Shown one piece after another: positions 11,366-22,429 of a stretch of 64,000 bases of DNA; position 1 is the first letter of the stretch, and every line of letters begins with the position of its first letter. The notes below the pieces were generated by a model that was not told where the DNA came from, did not search any database, and saw only the letters and a list, made by a program, of their open reading frames with translations. The position numbers and the translations under genes were made by a program. Source of the stretch: Eonycteris spelaea (Eukaryota; Chordata; Mammalia; Chiroptera; Pteropodidae); the NCBI GenBank assembly GCA_003508835.1, contig PUFA01000077.1, positions 1,812,001-1,876,000 on the forward strand, given 5' to 3'.

Positions 11366-12528
11366 TCTTGGTTGACTGTTTTAAAGGTGACAAAGTTTCT
11401 GGAACTGAAACCTTAACGCTGGGCCTTATTTTAGAGAAAGATTAGAGCCTAAATCAGAGTGAAGAACTGAAGAAGGCCGGTGGGGTCCTTTATGGAGCAC
11501 TGACTCCCTTTGCCGTATAGGTGGCCCCTGTCACCTCCAAGAGCCAGTCAGGGAGTCTTCCTGCCTTGCCCTGAAGGGAGTTTGCTTCCGCCTCTTCTTC
11601 CTCTGGGTCAGGAGTTCCCTTGGAAGCCTCAAAAAGGGTGGGTAGGACATGAGGGGCTTTCAGGATCTTATTATGAGATAGGGAGCTAAAGGAATGCTTT
11701 GAAGACTTGCCTCTGAAAAGGTCTGCTGATGGTCCCATGGGGTTTGCCTTTCAGAGGCTTCATGGAAAAAACTTTATGACAAAAATTACCTATTCTGCTT
11801 TGACTGTTTCTTGATAAATACGTGTGAAATTTAAAATCTCATTTCAAAGGGGAAAAAGTGATCCTAGTTCAATGGAATTCTATGGGGGAAAAAAACCAAC
11901 TGGAGAGAAAGGGGATTTATCTATTGTCAATGCATCTTTATGTAGGGAGACAAGCTTTGATGTAACTGATAGCTGGGTTATATAATCACCCAAGAATACA
12001 GAACAGCATGTGATGTATTACACAGCACTTGAGACCAAAAGTTTGCTTCCTTAGACTAGAATGAAAGTTCAGCCTGAAAGCTTTTGTTGAAAGAGATTTC
12101 CTTTGTGATAAATCAGGAAGACCTGTTAAAGTTATCTTCATAGGTACCTCATATGCACTTTAGAAAAAAATTGTTAACTCATTAAGCTTAATGGCCCCCG
12201 AAGCATCCTAGGATGCTACAAAAGCTAAACCTTTAATAAAGAACTTCACTTCTAAGGAAGTAAGTATTGAACCTACAAAAGAAAAATTCTTTAAAGTGGA
12301 GATTAGAAAGCTGAACTATTATGAAAGAACCAGAAGAGAAACGAAGTCATTTTTTACTACGGGCGGTTAACAAAGGTGGACACTACAAATTGCGCACATG
12401 AAAAAATCACTTATTTTAAAAAAATTGATTTTAAAAAAAAAAGAAAGAAAAAAGAATCTTAAAAGGCCAGGTCTCAAACAGTGTGAGGAGAAAAATCCAC
12501 TTAAATTGGGAAGCTTTGTAATAACATC
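11366..12528. other. No recognised feature
   Basis: Moderately AT-rich sequence with no nameable mobile element. The minus-strand frame at 11490-11738 (82 codons) is serine- and glutamate-rich but has no identifiable domain. An A-rich patch at 12417-12454 has no visible SINE head. Treated as unassigned intergenic or intronic DNA. Confidence 0.4.
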
Positions 12529-12586
12529 TGTGTGTGTGTGTGTGTGTGTGCGCGTGTGTGTGCGTGCGCTTGCACACACATGCATG
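12529..12586. repeat. (TG)n/(CG)-containing microsatellite followed by CA units
   Basis: A TG tract with interspersed CG steps (tgtgtgcgcgtgtgtgtgcg) switches via 'cttgcacacacatgcatgta' to the complementary CA phase. The result is a GT-rich arm facing a CA-rich arm, which can form a hairpin or Z-DNA. Several open frames on both strands here (12367-12712) are products of the repeat. Confidence 0.9.
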
Positions 12587-14344
12587 TACTGTACAAGCAA
12601 AGCATTCATCGTGATAGGTGGTAGGCGGTTGGCCTATAGAGCGACCTCGTCGATTGTCAGAAAAGGTGATGGAACACAATAAATGCACAGGAAGTGACAC
12701 TAGGGTCTTCAATTAGGAGTTTGCAAATAAACACAAAATACCTAGTTCTATGGTCATAATTTCGGTACAGAAAATGTAAAACTAAATGAAAAAGTGAGTC
12801 ATTAGTGCACATAAGGGGACATAACACTTACTTAACTCTACATTAAATGTGATAATAAGAATGCTGAGCTCAGTGCCAGGCTTACAATAAAAGCTCAAAC
12901 ACTGTGAGCTATCATAATTATTATTATTCTACTATAGATCAACTTTGTGTAGCAAATTTTTATGTGCTATTTGATTTAACTGACATAAAAAGACTGAATA
13001 AAAAATTCTTTCAAAATGAAATTGAACACCAACAAATTAAGATCTCAAGAAATCTAGATATGAATCATAAAGATCCAATTCTATATCTGCCTACAATAAT
13101 GCCTTTCACCTGACCATCTGAAACCACCAAACTGAACCAGGCATCAGGCAAATAAATATATGGCATATCTTACAGTGAATCACTTTTCTAATAGTTCAGA
13201 TATTTGTCTCCCTAATTTATTATGGCCAGACACTTATTTCCAGTTCTTTCCCCATCTTTTCTTCTGATATTGAAGCTCAAACTCCCATCTATCACTCAGA
13301 GATATACTCCTTGTCTCTTTCTTGTCCAAATTATTTGCAAAGATGCTATAATTTAGCGTGGGGGACTTGGGTGAGTGCAACAGTTAAAATTATTGCTCGC
13401 CTAAGGTTTCATCTTGGAATCCTGATAAGTCATTTCGAATGTGAGTTGTGTCGAGTACATTTCAATTTATTACTTTTTCTAAGTGAACTAATCTAAATTA
13501 AAATCTCACAGAATCAATACCTCATTTTTATCGTAGAGCACTCTGATTCTACCTCCCACTCATTCATCTATCTCACTGTGGCTTGGAAATGTCTAACAAT
13601 GAAGAGTTATTTTATATCATATTACGAAAATGACACGTCTGTAGTCTGTTGTTTCATATATGTATGGGCCCAAGTTTATAGTGAATATTGCCTTACTTTA
13701 ACCTCCATTTTATTGGTTCTGCAGAACCTTCCCACATCACCTTATCGTGAGGTTTATCTAATGTTTATTATGGGTTCACAATACGCGTGATTACAATCTG
13801 AAAACTGTCACTAAAAACTGCCTCATTTGTCTGGCTTCAGTTTCTTCAGTAATAGCCACCAGCCCAGACAAACTGGAAAATATTTTCGGGTTTTCCAAAT
13901 GTTATTCAGTGCCCTTCCCACAATGGTACTCATTTTTAGTATTTCCTTTGGGTTTTTAAAGGTCCAATGTTGACTTGAAGATATGGCAATGCTTTTTAAT
14001 GCGCATGCTGGTCTCCTAATATATTTTCAATTCTGGTGACCTACAAAAGGACAGAAGCAAAAAATGGTGCAGGGGGAATGTATTCTCATGACAGAGTGTT
14101 AAAAAAAAAAGAAAAAAAGCTTTCCAGGGATTTATTTAGTCAGGTCTCGTTTTTTCCATTATTCTTTTATATGCCATTTGTAATGCATAATCTATGGCCA
14201 ATCCATAAAACCATGTACTAGCATGTCCGTATTAAATAGGTGATGCATATATTTTATGTCCAGAATTCCAAATGGCCACTCATATTTCTTATCTTGCTCA
14301 GCTTTCCAGGTTGGGTTCACAGTTTTTGAAGAGCAAAAGATCAA
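12587..14344. other. Mostly unassigned; MIR-like tail at about 12840-12915
   Basis: At 12840-12915, 'tgctgagctcagtgccaggc ttacaataaaagctcaaaca' resembles the end of a MIR or L2 copy in sense orientation. The rest shows no named element and no credible exon. Short open frames of 60-70 codons (12904-13113, 13311-13496, 13578-13790) are within chance expectation for AT-rich DNA. Confidence 0.4.
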
Positions 14345-14425
14345 GTGTTTGTCTTGCTCACTGCTTGATTCCTAAACCTGGGATGGATCCTGGCACATAG
14401 CAGGTTGTCAATAAATGTTTGTATA
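14345..14425 (+). mobile_element. L2 3' terminus, sense
   Basis: The segment 'ggatcctggcacatagcagg ttgtcaataaatgtttgt' is the standard L2 3' end. Only the last 80 bp or so are present. Confidence 0.7.
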
Positions 14426-14744
14426 ATCTTTCTTCTCTAATTATTTCCCATCAGTCACTTTCATCGCTAAAATTCTGAGAAATGTCTGCAGTGAGACATT
14501 CCAATTTTTTGAATGTATAAACATAGAGGGACAGTAATGCATTTGTTACCTTAGGACAATGAGAAATATAAGACTCTAACTACTGTGGCTTAGTGGGAGT
14601 GTTATTTTTTTAAAAATCCAAATATCGACGAGGAGAGCCACAAAAGATGGTGAGAGTTACTCAGCAGGTTCTGAGTCAACGTGAGCATCCATCATTGTGC
14701 CTTTGTCCTATGATCTCTAGAAAATGAGAAGATGTATTTTCTTC
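14426..14744. other. No recognised feature
   Basis: About 320 bp with no named repeat or exon-like signal. Confidence 0.4.
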
Positions 14745-15115
14745 AATCTGAAAGGAGGAAAGACAGTCACTGACTTCAAGATGCTTATAGTCCAGTTGAA
14801 GACAAACACACAGAGATTTTTTTTTAAAGAAAAATAATAATACCAAGGTTAAATATGATGAATGCCTAATGAAATGAGGATAAACAGATGTGATGGGAGT
14901 AGATGGGCAGGAGAGGCTTCTGGAAGGTACTGGACAGGATCTGAGTCCTGAAGAACAGATAAGACACAAAAATTGGAAAGGAAGTTTATAGAGGTGAGGA
15001 AAGGGGAGAAAGAATGGGTGTTACTTAGAGAAGGAGCAATGGTGTCAGTGCCGTCTGGATGCAAGAGTGAGACACTAGCTAGTGAAGTCTGGATACCACA
15101 GCACAAAGGAGTTTG
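14745..15115 (-). mobile_element. Ancient L2-class repeat, antisense
   Basis: Reads 'cactgacttcaagatgctta tagtccagttgaagacaaac' followed by 'gggcaggagaggcttctgga' and 'gagtcctgaagaacagataa'. This is the same order of blocks as the copy at 9745-10260 and other mammalian-wide copies (stock phrase: amount fixed, then 'aggcctctctgaggaggtga'). Diverged; family by motif only. Confidence 0.5.
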
Positions 15116-15774
15116 TTCTGGAAACTAATCAATAATGTTATGCCAAGGTTTATGCAACTATCATAGTCACAACGAGAAGGGATGGGCTCAGAGTTTTTCC
15201 AAAATACATGAATGATGATCATGTTTATATACAAGAATGTATCTGATTCTCAAATGCAAATGAATCATTCGGCCAAATATTGACTGAGAAATTGTATTCA
15301 CCAGTGGAACAGGAGCTAAAATATAAGTAGAGATAAGCATCGCTAGTGCCCCAGGAAACAGATGGACTTTGGAGAGGTGGTCTTTGTGCTCCAGGTACTT
15401 CTCTATTTATAACTGGCCAAAATGAATAAAAATGGGACTGAAAGCACTGAGCAGAGGGCAATGCAGAAGAACAGTGCAGACTTGGTGACCTACGCAGTTA
15501 ACTCAGACATTCAGTAGGCTACTTAAGTGCAATTCAGGAACCCGTGCACATTTTCCCAAGAGTCCTTCAGCCCGCAAGCCAGACGTGCTCATCTTGCCTC
15601 CCGCAGACTTTATACTTGATGAAAATGTATATCCAGATCCAGAACGAAAGCGGAGTGAAGCGGAGAGCTGGTTACTATATAAATGCTGCAGATGGAGCTT
15701 TGTTTGTCCCTGAACATCAAGTCCTCTTGCTCTGTCTGTCAATAGGGAGACACTATAAAAGAGTCAAGGGGATG
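15116..15774. other. Unassigned, fairly repeat-poor
   Basis: No mobile element recognised. Overlapping open frames at 15503-15742 (-) and 15544-15777 (+) are roughly complementary and show no domain. The part 15640-15670 is slightly enriched in CG steps, but there is no island. Confidence 0.4.
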
Positions 15775-15949
15775 TAAAGGACAGCATAGGGAATATGGTC
15801 TATAATATTGTAAAAATTAGGTATGTTGTCAGATAGGTACTATACTTATGGGGTGATCACTTTGTAAGTTATATTAATGACTAATCACTATGTACATCTG
15901 AAACTAAGACAATATATGTCAACTGTAATTGAAAAAAAAACATTAAAAA
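15775..15949 (+). mobile_element. L1 3' UTR tail, 5'-truncated, sense (Laurasiatherian-type)
   Basis: Contains the 3'-UTR blocks 'gggaatatggtctataatat', 'ggggtgatcactttgtaagt' and 'acaatatatgtcaactgtaa', ending in 'ttgaaaaaaaaacattaaaa'. Related tails occur at 32001-32194 (+) and 46225-46640 (-), so this is a lineage-typical L1. A 5S-derived SINE starts 11 bp after the end of this tail. Confidence 0.75.
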
Positions 15950-15960
15950 TGGATTTCCTT

Positions 15961-16090
15961 GTCTACGGCCATGCCACCCTGAACATGCCTGATCTCTTCT
16001 GATCTTGGAAGCTAAGCAGGGTCAAGCCTGGTTAGTACTTAGATGGGAGACCACTTAGGAAGACCAGGTGCTGTAGAGAAAAAAAAAAAA
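15961..16090 (+). mobile_element. 5S rRNA-derived SINE, short type (MEG-RS-like)
   Basis: Positions 15961-16077 are an almost full-length 5S rRNA copy, beginning with gtctacggccatgccaccct and ending with ggtgctgtag, followed by an A-rich tail to 16090. The internal RNA polymerase III promoter keeps normal spacing: box A at about 16010-16023 (agctaagcagggtc) and box C at about 16037-16054 (acttagatgggagaccac). It is flanked by a 9-bp target-site duplication, tggatttcc at 15950-15958 and 16092-16100, so it arrived by L1-type retroposition. Several C-to-T or G-to-A changes relative to mammalian 5S RNA (for example the CG sites near 15983 and 16023) show that it is not a functional rRNA gene. Three such copies in 64 kb point to a SINE family, and 5S-derived SINEs of this kind are described from fruit bats. 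An isolated 5S pseudogene is the alternative for this copy alone. Confidence 0.8.
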
Positions 16091-16100
16091 GTGGATTTCC

Positions 16101-17644
16101 AATGCAGAAGGGAGGTGATTACACTCTGATACCTATGGAACAATTTTGGTGATGTTCACAAAGTTGATTTGTGGCTTATATCTCAAGATCAGGTCAAGAC
16201 CATGCATTCCATTTTTAGAAGTCTTTCTAAAGACAACAATCACAGTCGTGCTCCAATTTACAAGCAGTGAAGTTGAAAATAGCAAAACGCATTAATAACT
16301 CAAATGCCTGTTGGTAGGAGCTATCTTGAGTAAAACGCTATTATTTGCACACACTGGAACAGTGACCATGTAGCCCGTAAAAGAAGGTGACAGTCTATGA
16401 GATGTCATAGAAGTTCTTTGAAAAAACAAACAATAACAAAAGAACTCCCTTGAACACACTTGAAAAACAATGGGTTAAACTAAGCTAACTGGGTTTTGCT
16501 ATGTGATTTCTGAGAACCTTTAATATTTGAAGGTATCAGTGATTCTCCTAGAGGGAGATGGAACAGCTACACCTCCTCAGTCTCGTTAACTTCTTTGGGG
16601 GTGGAGAATTCTGAACACTGACGAACTCAACAACTGTTGAAGGTCTGACATCGGGCTTTGTACTTTAATTTGCTTTGTTTCTTCATCTGGATGGGAAAGA
16701 GTGAGTAGCACCTTCTGCAAAGTCAAGGGAAAGCAAATGTTTTGTTTCTCAAATTCCTAATAACTCTGCTCAACTCTGGTATGTATTCTGGCATAAACAT
16801 TTAGTCATTTTTAAAGACACCACTTAGAATTTTTAAAATTAATGTGAAAATATATGTATTCTGGGCAAGAGCAACAAATTTTATTTAATCAGCATCCTAT
16901 CCATCACTGTATAATGTATGCAGTCTGTAAATGCATAGGAAGGTTTGCAATAGTGGAGCTGATGAATAATGGAAACCTTAGATGTATGCTTGGAGCATTA
17001 AACACTTTTTGCCAATCTTTCCCCTCAACCTCCCACTAGGTATGGCCCAAAAAATCCTAGGTAAATAAAGCTCCTTAATCACCTTTAGTATTCAAAAAAA
17101 GAGAATATAATTAGTTAATATGCTTAACAATTTTAAAACATCACATTTTCCTGAGTGTTAAACTCAGCTACATTATTGTTTACACCGAGTCTGTTAACTA
17201 AGGGAAAAAATGGAAATTTGCTCCCAACCGCAGCCCCTATTAATTTTACATATTGTATATCCCATCAAACTGAATAATTAAAAAGTATTCATAAGTTGGA
17301 TGCTTCCATCATCAATAATGTGAATCACATTTATCATCGAAAAGTAAATAATGGGCAATTGGAACTGAAAACGCTTTAACTTTCCTGTTGGTATTTGAAG
17401 TCAGACTAAAAGAAAGGGTCCTATTTATAATCAAGCAATATGAATAAAACATGTATGAATTATACGCAAACTCAAAGCAGCAGTCATTTATTTCCCATGT
17501 GAGTATATTATTCAGTGGCTTGTTATAATAAAGAAATTACTGGACTTTAGGTTAAAAATTTCTGCTTTGGTAATTTAATTTTTTTATAGTTTGTGACTTA
17601 GCGAAATTATTTTAAAAAGTAATTATTTAATGTTTCAGTTGCTA
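16101..17644. other. Repeat-poor; possible conserved non-coding DNA at 17100-17640
   Basis: No mobile element was recognised. The part 17230-17590 is AT-rich but complex, with several homeobox-type TAAT cores (for example ctgaataattaaaaagtatt) and no low-complexity decay, which is the look of an old non-coding regulatory element. That is an impression from composition only. No exon-like splice pair was found. Confidence 0.35.
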
Positions 17645-17870
17645 TTTCTCATCTCCAAATGTTTCTCCCATTCGCTGAGCATTTACTACATTCCAGGCGC
17701 CAACTAGTCCTTCCCAAACCTTATCTCATTTAAGCCTTATAAAAATTACATTGTATTAGAGTTAATAAATAAGGCAACAGACATTTTGATAAGATAAGTA
17801 ACTTTTCCCAGCATTAACCAGACACTAAGCTATAAAGGGTGAATTTGAACCCAGGCTTATCAGGCTTCTT
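17645..17870 (-). mobile_element. MIR SINE, antisense
   Basis: Runs from 'gctgagcatttactacattc caggcgcc' through 'cttatctcatttaagcctta' to 'gtgaatttgaacccaggctt', the complement of a MIR from 3' end to 5' region. Nearly full length but diverged. Confidence 0.75.
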
Positions 17871-17999
17871 CCTGATAAAATACTTTGACGTGTGCTCTAT
17901 TGAGAAGGAAGATAAAAATGTGCCCAAGTGTGTGTGAAGCTTGTAGCATGTTGTGTTTTCCAAAGTTTCCATCAGTATGCATCTCAGCCTACACATTCT

Positions 18000-18540
18000 T
18001 CTTACCGTAATGCTGACAGTCCTCTGTTGAAAGCTGAGGTCTTTGTTCCCTTCACCTGAATCTGGACTGATGTGTAAATTCCTGGATCAACAGGATGCAA
18101 GGAAAGTGACACTGAGGACTTCCTAGCCTAGGTCATAAACGGCAAGATGACTCTCTCTCATCTCTCCCTCTCTCCCCCACCTCGCCACCCTACTCCTCCG
18201 GTTGCTTGCTCTGGGACAGCCAGCCGCCATACTGTGCGGATGCTGAAGCTGTCTGGGAGAGAAAAACAGGCTCCTGGCCAACAGCCAGTACCAACTTGCC
18301 CAATATGTGAGCAAGTTGGAAATAAATCCTCTAGTCTTCATTAAGCCTACAGATGACGGCAGCCCCAACGGATGTCAACTGCAACCACACATGAGGCCGT
18401 GAGCCAGAACCACCTATCCAAACCACTTTCCAATACCTGACCCACAGGGAGCATGAGAAATAACACATGATTATTATGGTTTTAAGCTACTAAGTTTGGG
18501 GATGATATGTCACATAGCAATGAATGATCCGAGGCTCTAA
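18000..18540 (+). mobile_element. MLT1-type MaLR LTR, sense
   Basis: An LTR of the mammalian MaLR (ERVL-related) group. Seen are 'gaggactaacctag'-like sequence at 18114, 'ttggaaataaatcctctagt' at 18317, 'acggcagccccaacggatgt' at 18355, 'aggccgtgagccagaaccac' at 18394, 'tacctgacccacagggagca' at 18435 and the terminal 'ggttttaagctactaagttt ggggatgatatgtcacatag caatgaatgatcc'. It is a solitary, old, non-coding LTR. The open frames at 18123-18368 and 18147-18344 are by-products. Confidence 0.75.
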
Positions 18541-19689
18541 CAAAAGTGAGCATTTTAAGTGTTTTATAAATTATACAAATCACAAACCTAAAGACTGCTT
18601 TATACATGCAAATGGGTGTATATATTCTGAGACAGAAAATGTAAGTAAATATGCACTTTTAACAGGATAATTTATGTGTGACTGTGGTACAAATAATATA
18701 AACCCCAATTTTAATCGAGTTTACTGTCATGGTATCAGAATAGTAGCATTAGGTAAATAAAGAAAATAAAGAAACAACATCTTTCACTTATATTGTACTT
18801 TACAGTTCATGAAGACCTTTAACAATTATTATCTGAGAATTTGCTTTACTATGAAGCTAAGGAAGCTTTGGCTTTTGGATATTTCATAGATATAGGTCCT
18901 TTTCAAGATGTTGTCATTGTGTTCACATGCTCTGTTCTTATAAAATTTGCAAAAGTGGGTATTTTAATGGCAATTTGTTAAGACCACTGTCTCTTTGCTC
19001 TGACTTCTCTCTCACGTTTCCCTTCCTGGCCATGTGCTTTGGCTTATTTTTGGCATCTGGTTAAAATAAATTTGAACTGGGACTATCATAATAAATTTCA
19101 ATTTACTTCCCTTTTATAAATTTTCACATTTATACTTAATTTTCCTTTTATAATTTTGTAATCCTTTTTCTTAACCAGGGTGCCCCAAATTCTATAAAGC
19201 TTCAGGTTCCGCAGGACCAGGCTCTGCCCTTGATCACCTTGAGTTATAATCACAATAGCCCCGTGGTTGTTAGAGGAGATGCTATTTCCCAACTTTATAG
19301 TGGATTCTGAAATTCCAAATGACCTATCAAAGGTCACATAGTTACTAAGAAATAAAGAGAAAACTCAAAACCCAGATCTCTGACTCCTGGCTCAGTGCTG
19401 TTTCCATCAGCTCACTCCTCCGAAAGCACACACCCTCTTCACCGCTCCTTCCTTTAGTTTCCCATCAAAGCTAATCCATCCTGTGTCCCATCCTTTTGCA
19501 CCTGGTCCCCCTTATGGTTAATATGGTGATGTAATTCAACTTCGATTAGCTAAAAGTAATTGGAAACATCATTTAAGAGCCACCCTTGAAGCTCTATACC
19601 CTTAGAAATGATTGAGGGGATTTCAGCCACAAAGACAGGCTCATATAGGCTACATTTCAAGACTTTCCCCAGTACTCTCAAATTTCATA
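18541..19689. other. Mostly unassigned; MIR fragment at about 19225-19410
   Basis: The segment 19270-19405 (gatgctatttcccaacttta … gacctatcaaaggtcacata gttactaag … ccagatctctgactcctggc) is an antisense MIR remnant. The rest (18541-19220, 19411-19689) shows no named element or exon signal. Confidence 0.5.
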
Positions 19690-20608
19690 ATCCAACAGCA
19701 GATAGGTAGGAAGAGGAATTCTAGGGTACAGCAGGTATAAAGGTACAAAGGCCTGATGATGCTGAGCTGTATTTTCCTGGGGAGGGTCACAGCAGATGGA
19801 AGATGAGTAATGTCTCTTTCGAGAAGCGCTTGGTTGGCATCACCTAGAGACCACTTCGGGAGCTGCCCTCAGATTCATGGCCCGTTGCCAGGCGACACTC
19901 CACTCAAGGAGAGTCTTGCCTCCTTCCCAGCCCAAAGCATCGCTCTGGGCTGTTCCTGCTTCTGGTGAGAAGGGAAGTGCACCCCAATTCTGCATTCCAA
20001 TGAAAAAAATTTGTTTTGAAAACTGAATTACCTCATTGATGTCTCTTGGATCTAAGAGATCAGCTAACAAACCAGAACCCTATTTGTTGACCCAGACTGG
20101 GAAGAAATAAAGCCTCCCCAGGGGCAAAACTGTACTAGGTAGAGCTGAGGTGCTGAAACAATTGATTTCAGTTAGTCTTAAATAGTGATAATGAATGAAT
20201 GCTCAAAAGACCGCTTCCCAAAACGTCCTTCAGCTGATCATTTAGTATCACTCCTTCCCTCTTCAGAGGCAAAACTTTAATGCACTGTCTTTTTGCAGCA
20301 AATCTTAATATAACTGTTAATATGCAGACAAAGTGACCAAGTCCCTTGACACATGTGTCGGATCTCCACTCAGCAGGAATGAGAGGGAGGGAGGGAGAGA
20401 GGAAGAAACACGTAAGCAAAGACGCCCTCTCCCCAACTCCACTGCAAAGTACAGGCGTTCTGTGTCATTAAGATTCTTCTATTAGTTTCTTACAAATCTC
20501 TCTCCAAAGGCAGTAAATTGTGGGGCCATCTTTTGCAATTCCACTAATGGCAGTTTGGCTAAAATATAATTTCTCCATTGGATATTATAAATAATATTTA
20601 CAACTGAT
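19690..20608. other. Unassigned
   Basis: No mobile element or gene recognised. The minus-strand frame at 19840-20070 is somewhat protein-like in composition but has no recognisable domain; its only nearby donor-like site (gag|gtaatt near 20030) is weak. A GGGA run at 20381-20400 is purine-rich. Confidence 0.4.
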
Positions 20609-20623
20609 ATATTATGCAAGATT

Positions 20624-20853
20624 ATTTATTTGTTTGTTTATTTAAATTTATTTTTTTAGGCAAGGCAATCCTGGGTTAACCTCACAGATTGCAAGAACCT
20701 TGTCAGCTTACAATCCCTTATTTTTTTTTATTTTTTATGCCTACAGCACCTGGTCTTCCTAGGTGGTCTCCCTTCCAACTAACCAGGCCTGATCCTGCTT
20801 AGCTTCTGAGATCAGATGGGACTGGGCTTGTTCAGGGCGGCATGGCCGTAGAC
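20624..20853 (-). mobile_element. 5S rRNA-derived SINE, long type (MEG-RL-like)
   Basis: Read on the minus strand, the 5S-derived head spans 20853 to 20739, followed by a body of about 78 bp (20738-20661; key piece on + acctcacagattgcaagaac) and an A-rich tail (20660-20624). It is flanked by a perfect 15-bp target-site duplication, atattatgcaagatt, at 20609-20623 and 20854-20868. The body is shared with the copy at 36272-36500 and is absent from 15961-16090, which is what separates the long from the short 5S-SINE family in fruit bats. In the head, four bases (tact) are missing between the intermediate element and box C, so promoter spacing is altered. The clean duplication argues for a fairly recent insertion. 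Confidence 0.82.
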
Positions 20854-20868
20854 ATATTATGCAAGATT

Positions 20869-21502
20869 TTAGTCATTTCATTTAATCTGTTTTGAGATAA
20901 ACAAATAAGAATGACATTAATTCGTCTAGCTGTTCTTGCTTCATTTTATGTTTCAAGTATCCTCCGTGGTCTGTCCTCCTGTCTCTTTCTTGCCTTATCC
21001 CAATTTCCTAATGAACTACTCATGAAAACACAATTGATCTGCTTATCATTTTGACCCTAAACCTTCTTGTCCCTCTCACTTCTTAATTCTCCCAGGATTC
21101 CAAGGCTTGTTCTTACCAGTTTCTATTATTACCTCTTGACTTCTTTTTATAATGAGGTTTAAAATAATATTTACCACCATTCCAGGGGGATGTACCCAGA
21201 CAGAGAGGAGCGACCACACCTGACCAGACTTCCTGAGTGCCGAAACAGCCACAGGTCAGCCATGTAGCTGACAATGCCAGGGTTTTGGAAGGGCATGAGA
21301 AAGTAGAAAGTGTGGGCCAGGGACGCTGTGGCATGTGAACCCAGACCATGGCATCTGCAGAAGAGATTTGTGAGTCACCCCTGTGAAGGTATCACGAATA
21401 TGGGCACCAGAAATTTTAGGATTCTTTGCTACGATTTACTGTGTCCCTTCTTCAAGAAAACCTACAATAAAGAGATACCATATCCTTAAAGTTTTCTGTA
21501 AC

Positions 21503-21505
<3 letters not shown>
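20869..21505. other. Possible L2 remnant at 20930-21120; otherwise unassigned
   Basis: The stretch 'gtggtctgtcctcctgtctc tttcttgcc' and nearby text looks like a diverged sense L2 copy, but without a clear 3' terminus. The part 21120-21505 has no identified element. Confidence 0.4.

Positions 21506-21549
<44 letters not shown>
21506..21549. repeat. (GT)22 microsatellite
   Basis: An uninterrupted run of 22 GT units, likely polymorphic. It lies about 245 bp upstream of the retrocopy-like frame at 21795. Open frames crossing it on both strands are repeat artefacts. Confidence 0.95.
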
Positions 21550-21552
<3 letters not shown>

Positions 21553-21794
21553 GGAGAGGTACGGGGGGAAAGCACGGCATACAATTATCAGCTTCAAGGT
21601 AGCATAGAAACATTTAGGGGCCACCCCCTCTCCCTGTCTCCCTTCACAGCCTTTATCTGATTTCTGCCTACTAAACAGCCCACCCACACCAATAAGAAAA
21701 GATCCCATAGGAGACAGGAATCGCCTTGGGTGGTGACAAGTTCATTGACAGTCTTAAATTTTAGAGCCGTGGTATTAATGGTTCAGTGCCTGCC

Positions 21795-22097
21795 ATGGGC
21801 AACACTGTTGTATTGGCTTTGACTTCTGGCAGCGGGCAGGATTTCTTTGCTATGCTGGAAGTTGTTTTGAAGGTTCAGGGAAGAATGGGTATGACCAAAG
21901 CTGCCATGCATGAGTGTGATGCTTCGGTTCACATCCGCACTGACCTCCTCACTCAGTCTCAGGAATTTTTCTACTCTCTGGCAAAGGTCTATAAACCTGG
22001 TTCACTTCACTACCCACAGCTTGTGCATCAATTTGGCCACTTATATTTCCAGAACAAAGCTTTCTCATCAGCTTTCATGAATAAAATAGAAAAATGA
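21795..22097 (+). pseudogene. Possible retrocopy or short gene, function unknown
   Basis: An open frame of 100 codons starts at an ATG in strong Kozak context (gccATGg) and ends at TGA 22095-22097. A canonical AATAAA follows 57 bp later (22155-22160). Upstream the same frame continues back to 21711 with a single TAG at 21762-21764, so the original coding region may have been longer and been broken by one nonsense change. The predicted protein starts M-G-N-T-V-V-L-A-L and has ordinary, well-mixed soluble composition; I see no signal peptide, membrane helix or named motif, and I do not recognise the family. No intron-like splice sites are visible inside the frame and no long A tail follows the AATAAA. 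An old processed pseudogene is the most likely explanation; a chance frame or a lineage-specific gene are alternatives. Confidence 0.4.
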
Positions 22098-22154
22098 GCT
22101 GTAATTGTGGGTTCTGCTGTTCACTTAAGTGTATGTCACACTCTTTCCCCATGA

Positions 22155-22160
22155 AATAAA
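22155..22160 (+). promoter_or_regulatory. Canonical polyadenylation signal AATAAA
   Basis: AATAAA lies 57 bp after the stop codon of the frame 21795-22097, followed by a T-rich 'gttgtttt'. That is a normal arrangement for the end of an mRNA-derived sequence. The hexamer is common by chance in AT-rich DNA, so it is only supporting evidence. Confidence 0.4.
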
Positions 22161-22429
22161 AAGTTGTTTTAAAGGAGAAAGGCTTTAGAAAAAGACCCCT
22201 AGGCCACCTGCAATTTCAGCATCCTTCATTCCTTAGGACTTTAGAACATAAAGGACTTTATGTGTCACATTGACTCACAGAGCAGGACAGACTCTCGGCA
22301 GCTGTCTGGTTAGTGATCTTAAGATGTCTGTAGCGGCTAAACTCTTCCTGTCAGACAAAAATTAACCAGACTCTTATAAGCAAAGTAGGCTGAAACTGAA
22401 TGGTTCTGAGCCCTGTCCCAGCTTTCTCT

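Noticed and set aside
12367..12712. Overlapping frames with Cys-Val or His-Thr repeats
   Set aside because: Direct translation of the TG/CA microsatellite.
15961..16077. Functional 5S rRNA gene
   Set aside because: It has target-site duplications, an A tail in place of a T-run terminator, and substitutions at several conserved 5S positions; it is a retroposon.
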